This document shows positions 57,383 to 64,000 of a stretch of 64,000 nucleotides of DNA, piece after piece. This DNA is from Saccharopolyspora rosea (lineage in GTDB: Bacteria; Actinomycetota; Actinomycetes; Mycobacteriales; Pseudonocardiaceae). The notes beneath the pieces were generated by a model. That model was given only the letters and a program-made list of their open reading frames with translations, had not been told where the DNA came from and searched no databases. The stretch is from positions 868,001-932,000 of the forward strand of contig NZ_CP102826.1 in the NCBI RefSeq assembly GCF_025643595.1, in the 5' to 3' direction. Made by a program: the position numbers and the translations under genes. Each line of letters starts with the position of its first letter. The first letter of the stretch is position 1.

Positions 57383-58255
57383 TCAGCGGCAGCGTTCGGC
57401 GAGGGCCATCGCGTCGTGCGGGGCGTGGGCCTTGATGTCGTTGTCGAAGTAGACGTAGACGTCCCGGCCCCGCACCCGGCGGGCCGGCGGGGCCGCGGTG
57501 TGCTCGGTGCGCGGGCTCTCGCCCGCGCGCCAGGCGCGGACCAGCCGCGCCCAGTGGTCCAGCGCCTCGGCGGTGTAGCCGCTGGCGTACAACTCCTCGG
57601 CGCCGTGCAACCGGACGTAGACGAAATCGCTGGTCACGTCCTCCAGGTACGGCCAGTCGCCGGCCGCGTCGGCGACGACCAGGCCGATGTCGTGCTCGCG
57701 GAGCAGCCGCACCGCCTCGGCGCACGCGAAGCTCGGGTGCCGGACCTCCAGCGCGTGCCGCATCGGCCGGTCGGCGTCGGTCTCGGTGAGCGCGCGGCCG
57801 GCCAGCCGCTCGTCGTGCCGGGACGCCAGCGCGGCGGCCTCACCGGTGCTGCGCGGCAGCAGGTCGAAGAACGCCGCCAGCCGGGCGGAGTCGAAGCCCA
57901 GCGACGGCGGCAGCTGCCACAGCAGCGGGCCGAGCTTGGGGCCGAGGGCGAGCACGCCGGAGGCGAAGAAGTTCGCCAGCGGCACCTCGGCGTCCCGCAG
58001 CTTCTTCATGTGCGTGATGAACCGGCTGCCCTTGACCGCGAACAGGAAGTCGTCCGGGGTCTGCGCCGCCCAGCTCCGGTAGTGCTCCGGCCGCTGCAAC
58101 GAGTAGAAGGACGCGTTGAGCTCGGCTGAGCCGAGCTTGCTCGCCAGGAACTCCAGCTCAGCGCCGCGCCGGAGGTCGCGCGGGTAGAACGCGCCGTGCC
58201 ACGGCCCGTAGACCCACCCCGATGTGCCGATCCGGATCCTGCACCGCGATCCCAT
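57383..58255 (-). CDS. DUF72 family protein
   Basis: 290 aa. Opens IRIGTSGWVYGPWHGAFYPR, and continues LNASFYSLQRPEHYRSWAAQ, FLFAVKGSRFITHMKKLRDA and VYVRLHGAEELYASGY, all conserved in DUF72 (YecE-like TIM-barrel) proteins. Function of the family unclear; links to DNA repair have been suggested. Seven bases downstream of the P450 gene's end, so co-transcribed with it. Confidence 0.88.
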   Translation of the reverse strand: MGSRCRIRIGTSGWVYGPWHGAFYPRDLRRGAELEFLASKLGSAELNASFYSLQRPEHYRSWAAQTPDDFLFAVKGSRFITHMKKLRDAEVPLANFFASGVLALGPKLGPLLWQLPPSLGFDSARLAAFFDLLPRSTGEAAALASRHDERLAGRALTETDADRPMRHALEVRHPSFACAEAVRLLREHDIGLVVADAAGDWPYLEDVTSDFVYVRLHGAEELYASGYTAEALDHWARLVRAWRAGESPRTEHTAAPPARRVRGRDVYVYFDNDIKAHAPHDAMALAERCR

Positions 58256-58261
58256 GACCCC

Positions 58262-59419
58262 TCAGGGTAGGTCCGGGTCCAGGACGACGGGCAGCGAGAG
58301 CAGCCCGCGGTTGCGGAAGGAGTTCCGCCACCGCAGCTCGTCCTCCGGCACCGCGAGCGCCAGGTTCGGGAAGCGCCGCAGGAGCGATCCGAGCCCGATC
58401 TCCACCTCCATCCGGGCCAGCGAGGCGCCCAGGCAGTAGTGCGGGCCGTGCCCGAAGCCGAGGTGCTGGTTGTCCGGCCGGTGCGGGCAGATCCGCTCGG
58501 GAGCTTCGAAGCGGTCCGCGTCGTGGTGCGCCGACACCAGCGACAGCATGACCGTCGCCCCCGCCGGGATCGCCACCCCGCCGATCTCGATGTCGCGCAC
58601 CGGGAACCGGCGGATCGCCAGCTGCGGCGGCGGGTCGAACCGGATCAACTCGTCCACTGCGGACTCGTCGACGACCTCCACCGCCCCGGGCTGGGACAGC
58701 ATCGCGACCAGGCCGTTGCCGAGCAGGTTCACCGTGTTCTCGTAGCCCGCGAACAGCACCAGGAACGCCGCCGAGGTCAGCTCGTCCTCGCTGAGCCGGT
58801 CCTCGGCGCGCAGCGAGATCAGCGTGCTGAGCAGGTCGTCGCCGGGGCGGGCGCGCTTGGCGGCGACGAGGTCGAGCAGGTAGCGGTGCAGCGAGCCGAG
58901 GGCGGCGCGGGCCTGCTCGGGGCTCTCCGGCGCGAGCAGGGTGTCGGTCCACGACCGGAAGTCCGGCCGGTCGGCGGCGTCCACGCCGAGCAGTTCGCAG
59001 ATCACGGTGATCGGCAGCGGCGCGCAGAACGCGGGCAGCAGGTCCACCTCGCCGTCCAGCCCGGCCAGCAGCTCGTCGGTGATCTCCTGGACGCGGGGCC
59101 GCAGCCGCGCGATGCGGCGCGGCGCGAACGCCCGGCCGATGATGCGGCGCAGCCGCGCGTGCTCCGGGCCGTCCATGTTCAGCAGGTTCGCGTCGAGCTC
59201 GGGCGGCAGCGAGAAGCCCCGGTACCCGTCGCGCGAGTGCCGCTTGTCCAGCGACAACCGGGGATCGGCGAGCGCGGTGCGCACGTCCGCGTACCGGGTC
59301 ACCAGCCAGACGTCCGTGCCGTCGGGCGCGACGGCGCGGTGCACCGGGCCCTCCTCGCGGAGGCGGGCGTAGGTGGCGTGCGGAGCGGTGGCGAAGGCGG
59401 AGTCGATCTTCATCGGCAC
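58262..59419 (-). CDS. Cytochrome P450
   Basis: 385 aa. I-helix oxygen-binding segment LVLFAGYENTVNLLG; K-helix ExxR in AVDELIRFDPPPQ; heme-binding loop GFGHGPHYCLGASLARME with the axial Cys near residue 329. Soluble, CYP105/107-like bacterial length. It inserts oxygen into an unknown substrate; no dedicated ferredoxin gene is adjacent. Upstream lies a terminator separating it from the molybdenum hydroxylase operon. Confidence 0.92.
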   Translation of the reverse strand: MPMKIDSAFATAPHATYARLREEGPVHRAVAPDGTDVWLVTRYADVRTALADPRLSLDKRHSRDGYRGFSLPPELDANLLNMDGPEHARLRRIIGRAFAPRRIARLRPRVQEITDELLAGLDGEVDLLPAFCAPLPITVICELLGVDAADRPDFRSWTDTLLAPESPEQARAALGSLHRYLLDLVAAKRARPGDDLLSTLISLRAEDRLSEDELTSAAFLVLFAGYENTVNLLGNGLVAMLSQPGAVEVVDESAVDELIRFDPPPQLAIRRFPVRDIEIGGVAIPAGATVMLSLVSAHHDADRFEAPERICPHRPDNQHLGFGHGPHYCLGASLARMEVEIGLGSLLRRFPNLALAVPEDELRWRNSFRNRGLLSLPVVLDPDLP

Positions 59420-59483
59420 CCGTCCGAATCTACCGGGCGATCAGGCCGGAAGCGGGTGAAGACGTGCGCCTCGCCGCGGAGGA

Positions 59484-59511
59484 GGCCGGTGGGGCGGCAA
59501 CCCCACCGGCC
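59484..59511. terminator. Terminator-like hairpin between P450 and CoxM-like gene
   Basis: GGCCGGTGGGG pairs with CCCCACCGGCC around CGGCAA. No T tract, so it may be a strong but non-canonical terminator for the minus-strand operon. Confidence 0.5.
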
Positions 59512-59520
59512 GCACCGCTA

Positions 59521-59612
59521 GCGCGTGTTTTATAAGCGGCGCCAGCCGCTTTCTCTTTCGGTGAGTGGTCTCGCCACCGGCACCGCCGCGCACAGCACTT
59601 CCGGAACACTCC
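59521..59612. mobile_element. MITE-like repeat at a stop codon (92 bp)
   Basis: Core AAGCGGCGCCAGCCGCT then GGTGAGTGGTCTCGC...GGCACCGCCGCG as in the other copies; ends GCGTGTTTT / GGAACACTCC. CTAG lies on both sides (59518-59521, 59613-59616); the right CTA is the TAG stop codon of the CoxM-like gene read on the minus strand. Confidence 0.6.
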
Positions 59613-60431
59613 CTAGGCGCGCGCCCGCGCCGCTTCCAGCGCGCGGCGCACGAGCACCGTCGCCAGGTGGCGCCGGTATTCGGCGCTCGCGCCCGGCTCG
59701 TCGGGCGGCGACGTGTCCTCGGCGGCCCGTTCGGCTGCCTCGGCCGGGCTCGCCCCGGCGGCCAGGGCCGCCTCGACGCCGCGGGCGCGCATCGGTGTCG
59801 GCCCCATGTTGACCAGCCCGACCCGGTCGCCGGCGACCGCGACGCCGACCACCGCCCAGTCGATGGCGCGCTTGGTGAACTTCTGGAAGTCCCAGCCCTG
59901 CCCGGAGTTCTTCGGCACCCGGATCTCGGTGAGCAGTTCGTCCTCGCCGAGGTCGGTCTCGAAGAAGTCCCGGAAGAACCCGGTGGCTGGCACCTCGCGG
60001 CTGCCGGACGGCCCCCGCACGACCAGCACGGCGTCCAGCGCCAGCACCACCGCGGGCAGGTCGGAGGCGGGGTCGCCGTGGGCGAGCGACCCGCCGATCG
60101 TGCCGCGGTGGCGGACCTGCGGGTCGCCGATGGTGCCCGCGGCGTGCGCCAGCAGCGGGACCTCCCGGGCCAGCAGCGCGGAGTTCGCCAGGTCGTGGTG
60201 CCGGGTCAGCGCGCCGATGCTGACGTGCTCGCCGTCGTCGCGGACGTGGCTGAGGTCGGTCAGCCCGCCGAGGTCGACGAGCACCTCGGGCACCGACAGC
60301 CGCAGCTTCATCAGCGGCAGCAGCGAGTGCCCACCGGCGAGCAGCTTGGCGTCGTCGCCGTGTTCGGCGAGCAGGCTCAGCGCCTCCTCGACGGAGCCGG
60401 CTTTGCGGTAGGTGAACGCGGCGGGGATCAT
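59613..60431 (-). CDS. Molybdenum hydroxylase FAD-binding subunit (CoxM/XdhB-like)
   Basis: 272 aa from ATG 60431, overlapping the small subunit's stop by 4 bases. FAD-binding motifs [18 protein letters not shown] and [20 protein letters not shown] match the CoxM family. It carries electrons from the iron-sulfur subunit to the acceptor. Last gene of the large-small-medium operon on the minus strand. Confidence 0.9.
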   Translation of the reverse strand: MIPAAFTYRKAGSVEEALSLLAEHGDDAKLLAGGHSLLPLMKLRLSVPEVLVDLGGLTDLSHVRDDGEHVSIGALTRHHDLANSALLAREVPLLAHAAGTIGDPQVRHRGTIGGSLAHGDPASDLPAVVLALDAVLVVRGPSGSREVPATGFFRDFFETDLGEDELLTEIRVPKNSGQGWDFQKFTKRAIDWAVVGVAVAGDRVGLVNMGPTPMRARGVEAALAAGASPAEAAERAAEDTSPPDEPGASAEYRRHLATVLVRRALEAARARA

Positions 60432-60901
60432 TCGGCCGTCCCGGTCTGCTCCGCGGCCGCGGCGAGCACGGCCTCGACGATGTTGTGGTACCCGGTGCAC
60501 CGGCAGAGGTTGCCCTCCAGGCCGTTGCGCACGTCGCTCTCGCTGGGTTTCGGGTTCTCCCGCAGCAGCGACACCGACGCCATGACCATGCCCGGCGTGC
60601 AGAACCCGCACTGCAGCCCGTGGTGCTGCTGGAAGGCGCGCTGCACGGGGTGCAGCTCCGAGCCGTCGGCCAGCCCCTCGATGGTGGTCACGGAGCGGCC
60701 GTCGGCCTGCGCGGCGAGCACGGTGCAGGACTTCACCGACTCGCCGTCGAGCAGCACCGTGCAGGCGCCGCACGACGTGGTGTCGCACCCGATGTTGGTG
60801 CCGGTCAACCCGCAGTTGTCCCGCAGGTGGTGCACGAGCAGCGTGCGGTCCTCGACCTCGTGGTCGCGCTGCTCGCCGTTGACGGTGATGGAAACGCGCA
60901 C
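60428..60901 (-). CDS. Molybdenum hydroxylase [2Fe-2S] subunit (CoxS-like)
   Basis: 157 aa, GTG start at 60901. Plant-ferredoxin-type cluster: [18 protein letters not shown] with a following Cys in KSCTVLA; second cluster: [13 protein letters not shown] and [13 protein letters not shown]. Eight Cys ligands are complete. It shuttles electrons from the Mo centre in the large subunit to FAD. Confidence 0.94.
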   Translation of the reverse strand: MRVSITVNGEQRDHEVEDRTLLVHHLRDNCGLTGTNIGCDTTSCGACTVLLDGESVKSCTVLAAQADGRSVTTIEGLADGSELHPVQRAFQQHHGLQCGFCTPGMVMASVSLLRENPKPSESDVRNGLEGNLCRCTGYHNIVEAVLAAAAEQTGTAE

Positions 60902-60912
60902 TGAGTAGCTCC

Positions 60913-63171
60913 TCAAGCCTGGTCGATGGCGCTCCACACCCGTTCGGGCGTGGTGGGCATGTCGATGTGCCGGACGCCGAGGTGGGACAGCGCGTCGATG
61001 ACGGCGTTGTGCACCGCGGGCGTCGCACCGATGGTGCCCGCCTCGCCGATCCCCTTGACGCCCAACGGGTTCAGCGTGGTGGCGGTCTCCATGGTCAGCA
61101 GTTCGAAGCGGGGCAGCTCGGCGGCCGTGATGAACGAGTAGTCGGCGAGGCTGGCGTTCTGCGGGTTGCCGTCGGCGTCGTAGGACATGACCTCCAGCAG
61201 CGCCTGCGCCGCGCCCTGCGCGATGCCGCCGTGCCGCTGCCCCTCGGTGAGGACCGGGTTGACGATCCGCCCGGCGTCGTCGACGGTGACGTGCCGCAGG
61301 TGCCGCACCGCGCCGGTCTCGGTGTCCACCTCGACGACGGCGAGGTGGGTGCCGAACGGAAACGTCGGCCGGTCTTCGGTGAAGTGCACGTCGGCGGCCA
61401 GCCCGCCTTCGGCGCGCTGCGCCAGCTCCGCCCACGTGACGCCGACGTTCGGCGTGCCGCGCACCCGCCAGCGACCGTCGACGATCTCCAGGTCGGACTC
61501 GTCGATCTCGATGGTCTCGGCGGCGAGCCGGCGCCCCTTCTCCAGCACGTCGACCGTGGCCCGGTGCACCGCGGACCCGCCGAGCTGCAGCGACCGCGAC
61601 CCCATGGTGCCGACGCCTTCCGGGATGCGGTCGGTGTCGCCGTGCACCACCTCGATGCGGTCCAGGTCGATGCCGAGCTGGTCGGACACCAGCATCGCGT
61701 ACGAGGTCCAGTGCCCCTGCCCGTGCGGCGAGCTGCCGGTGAGCACCAGCACGCTGCCGTCCGGGCGGACCTCGACGTGCCCGGTCTCGCCCTCGGCGTT
61801 GTTCGGTGCGGTGATCTCCACGTAGCTGGCCACGCCGATGCCCAGTTGCAGCGGCGAACCCGCCGCGCGGCGCCGGGCCTGCTCGGCGCGCAGCCCCCGG
61901 TAGTCGGCGGCTTCCAGGACGGCGTCCAGCGCCCGCACGTACTCGCCGGTGTCGTAGACCGCCCCGCCGGGCGTGGTGTAGGGGAACTGCTCGGGGCGGA
62001 TCAGGTTGCGGCGCCGCACCTCGGCGGGGTCGGCACCGATCTCGGCGGCGAACAGGTCCACGGCGCGTTCGATCGCCGCGGTGGCCTCCGGCCGTCCGGC
62101 GCCCCGGTAGGCGGCGACCGGCGTGGTGTTGGTGACCACGCACTGCGCGGTCGACTCGACCCGCGGGATGTCGTAGACGCCGCTGACCATCAGCCTCGTG
62201 AACACCGGCAGGAAGGCGCCCATCCGGGGATAGGCGCCGACGTCCTGCACCAGCTCCAGCCGGTAGGCGCGGATCCGGCCGTCGCGGTCGCCGCCGATGG
62301 TGACCCGCTGCCGCTGGGCGCGGCCGTGGGTCATCGCGACGAGGTTCTCGCCGCGGCTCTCCACCCAGCGCACCGGGCGGCCCACCCGCCGGGACAGCCA
62401 CGCCAGCAGCGCGGCCTCCTGGTCGATGCCGATCTTGGCGCCGAACCCGCCGCCGACGTCCGGCGTGATGACCCGGACCTGTTCGGCGGGCAGCCCCAGG
62501 TCTGCCATGAGCGCGTCCCGGCAGGACTGCGCGTTCTGGTTCGACAACCACACCGTCACCTTGTCGCCGTCCCACGCGCAGGCGGCGGAGCGCACCTCCA
62601 GCGGCGCGGGGGCGAGCCGCTGGTTCTCGACGCGCCGGGTGACGACGACCTCGCAGTCGTCGAACAGCGTCTCGTCGACGGTCCCGGCCGAGCCGGTCAG
62701 GTTGGTGCCCACCTCCGGGAACAGCAGCACCTCGTCGCGCAGCGCGTCGTCGACGTCCACCACGGCGTCCAGCGGGTCGTAGTCGACCGACACCAGTTCG
62801 GCGGCGTCCTCGCCCGCGGCGCGGGTCTCGGTGAGCACGACGGCGACGGGCTCGCCGACGTAGCGAACGACGTCCCGCGCCAGGTGGGGCCGCGACATGG
62901 CGTCGGGCGGCGGACCGCTCAGGCCGCCGTCCGGCGGCAGCGGCGGCAGGTCGACGTCCGAGCCGGTGAACACGGCGACCACGCCGTCCAGGGCGCGGGC
63001 CTCGTCGGCGTCGATCTCGGTGATGCGGGCGTGCGCCATGGGGCTGCGCACGTAGGTGACGTGCAGGGCGCCGTGCAGCGCCGGTTCGCGCAGGTCGTCG
63101 ACGTAAGTGCCGCCGACGGTGAGGAGACGCGGGTCCTCGCGGCGTTCGACCCGCGTACCAAGGATGCTCAA
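60913..63171 (-). CDS. Molybdopterin-binding hydroxylase large subunit (CoxL/XdhC family)
   Basis: 752 aa from TTG 63171, chosen for GAGG six bases upstream; the frame runs to 63447 without homology. Opens [20 protein letters not shown]. Cofactor motifs include [40 protein letters not shown] and [20 protein letters not shown]. The CO-dehydrogenase signature AYRCSFR is replaced by AYRGAGR, so a purine- or aldehyde-type hydroxylase is likelier than CO dehydrogenase. Operon order: large, small, FAD subunit. Confidence 0.9.
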   Translation of the reverse strand: MSILGTRVERREDPRLLTVGGTYVDDLREPALHGALHVTYVRSPMAHARITEIDADEARALDGVVAVFTGSDVDLPPLPPDGGLSGPPPDAMSRPHLARDVVRYVGEPVAVVLTETRAAGEDAAELVSVDYDPLDAVVDVDDALRDEVLLFPEVGTNLTGSAGTVDETLFDDCEVVVTRRVENQRLAPAPLEVRSAACAWDGDKVTVWLSNQNAQSCRDALMADLGLPAEQVRVITPDVGGGFGAKIGIDQEAALLAWLSRRVGRPVRWVESRGENLVAMTHGRAQRQRVTIGGDRDGRIRAYRLELVQDVGAYPRMGAFLPVFTRLMVSGVYDIPRVESTAQCVVTNTTPVAAYRGAGRPEATAAIERAVDLFAAEIGADPAEVRRRNLIRPEQFPYTTPGGAVYDTGEYVRALDAVLEAADYRGLRAEQARRRAAGSPLQLGIGVASYVEITAPNNAEGETGHVEVRPDGSVLVLTGSSPHGQGHWTSYAMLVSDQLGIDLDRIEVVHGDTDRIPEGVGTMGSRSLQLGGSAVHRATVDVLEKGRRLAAETIEIDESDLEIVDGRWRVRGTPNVGVTWAELAQRAEGGLAADVHFTEDRPTFPFGTHLAVVEVDTETGAVRHLRHVTVDDAGRIVNPVLTEGQRHGGIAQGAAQALLEVMSYDADGNPQNASLADYSFITAAELPRFELLTMETATTLNPLGVKGIGEAGTIGATPAVHNAVIDALSHLGVRHIDMPTTPERVWSAIDQA

Positions 63172-63863
63172 TGCTGCCTCGCAGTGGATGACGGAACCAG
63201 GCGAGTCCGCCGACTCGCACCTCGCGCGTGGTGGTTCGTGCTCGGGGCACCTCCGGTCGTTCTCCCAGTCGCCGAGCCCGGCGAAGCCCGGTTTCCCGCC
63301 AGCGTTGCACGGCGGCGGCGCCGCCACAATGGAGTCCCACGAGGACTTCCAACGTCCACAATGGACTGTGCGGCACCGTTCTCCGGGTTTCACCAGGCCG
63401 CCGGGCCGCCGGTCCGCATCCCGGACGACGTCCGGGGTTTCGGCCACCGCGTCGGCGACGGCACTCCGGCTCGGGCGCTGCGCCCCGGCCTCGTTCCGCC
63501 GGTTCGGCCGGGCGCTGCTCGGAGTGGACCAATGCCGGCGCCCTTCCGGCGCAGCGACGTCCGGTTGCGCCGTCGGCGACGAGGTGGCGCGCCGCCGCTC
63601 GGCCCCGCCCCACTCCCGTCCACAGAGGACTCATCGCCGATCGGCGACCGGAGTCCGTCCGATGCGCACCCGCCGTCGGCATCGCGCGGGAACCGGCCCG
63701 CTCCGGAGGCGGCGGATTTGGCTAGACCTTTGGCGCAAACCCAGCCGCGGCACCCCGCTCGGGCGAATTGCCGGAGATCGGATGTGTGGCACTTGTCACA
63801 TTACGCCGTTGGGGGCAGAGTCAGATCCGAAGGCAGCCACCTTGAGCGGAAGAGGTGTTCGGC
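63172..63863. other. Intergenic region, no supported gene
   Basis: About 690 bases between divergent genes. It holds a perfect GTCCACA/ATGGAC-type palindrome (63354-63366) and a related CCACAATGGA (63323-63332). Frames on both strands have skewed composition and no recognised family. The promoter of the molybdenum hydroxylase operon should lie near its left end, and that of the next gene near its right end (CTTGTCACATTA at 63788-63799 is A/T-rich). Confidence 0.45.
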
Positions 63864-64000
63864 ATGTCCCCGATGACGACCGAGCTGACCGAGCTCCAGC
63901 GGGTGCTGGGCCAGCTGCGCAGCAGCGTCGGCGCGCTGCGCGCCCGCTACGGCGACGCCCCGGCCGTCCGGCGGATCCGCAACGACGTGGAACGGCTCGA
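63864..64000 (+). CDS. Hypothetical protein, N-terminal part (cut by window)
   Basis: ATG 63864, with AGAGGTG about eight bases upstream. The visible 45 residues (MSPMTTELTELQRVLGQLRS, VGALRARYGDAPAVRRIRND) form an amphipathic helix with heptad-like Leu. No recognised family. The gene continues beyond the window. Confidence 0.55.
   Translation, partial: MSPMTTELTELQRVLGQLRSSVGALRARYGDAPAVRRIRNDVERL

Noticed and set aside
60913..63171. Aerobic CO dehydrogenase
   Set aside because: The form I active-site signature AYRCSFR is missing (AYRGAGR instead), so CO oxidation is not supported.
60967..63876. 969-codon + strand frame
   Set aside because: Antisense to the CoxL-like gene, whose cofactor motifs are clear.

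Overview
The window is high-GC actinobacterial chromosome. The order UPF0182 gene, initiator tRNA, prfB-ftsE-ftsX-smpB-ssrA, the lack of a frameshift in prfB, many GTG starts, and DUF397/DUF5753 regulator pairs fit the Pseudonocardiales. A Saccharopolyspora-like organism is my guess; no 16S gene is present to test it.

Left core (1-8.5 kb): the end of a UPF0182 membrane protein, two tandem initiator tRNA genes with near-identical flanks, a small zinc-finger-like protein, a PadR-type regulator, peptide release factor 2, the FtsEX cell-division pair, and SmpB with tmRNA for ribosome rescue. A 213-bp sequence starts exactly at the 3' end of ssrA and recurs with one seen mismatch 42 kb away (50651-50863).

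Middle chromosome (8.7-28.6 kb): regulator/efflux pairs (LysR + MFS, TetR + MFS), an amidohydrolase-MFS operon, a secreted cell-wall amidase, a NERD-helicase, a DUF885 hydrolase, a GNAT enzyme, an IS5-family insertion nested in a MITE-like repeat, a type II NADH dehydrogenase, a UdgX-type uracil-DNA glycosylase and a phenylacetate-CoA ligase-like enzyme. It ends at tRNA-Ala(GGC).

Accessory region (28.6-50.9 kb): two stacked integrative-element remnants. Element 1 (about 6.7 kb) lies between 45-bp copies of the tRNA-Ala 3' end. Its tyrosine integrase is broken by an inversion and fused to a GntR fragment. Its cargo is an XRE-DUF5919 protein, a Nudix protein, a coupled XRE/flavoprotein/HD trio and an A/T-rich DUF4231 (SLATT-like) membrane protein. 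Element 2 starts with a serine recombinase whose stop codon lies in the att repeat. It carries a replication-relaxation gene with iteron-like repeats, a five-gene operon (glycosyltransferase, TrpRS, TrpD-like enzyme split by an IS630 element, TrpRS-like paralogue, NAD-binding protein), a set of tiny overlapping genes, a frameshifted XRE-DUF5753 gene with DUF397, an acyltransferase-like gene and a DUF2637 transfer-type membrane protein. No TraB-like or replicase gene is visible, and the right end is cut at about 50.61 kb.

Right chromosome (51-64 kb): alpha/beta hydrolase, DUF5710/HNH-like protein, PP2C-like phosphatase, membrane-anchored protein, LysR + DUF1028, DUF72, a cytochrome P450, and a three-subunit molybdenum hydroxylase (CoxL/S/M-like), ending in a partial hypothetical gene.

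The most unusual content is the mobile TrpRS/TrpD-like operon at 39.6-45.7 kb.
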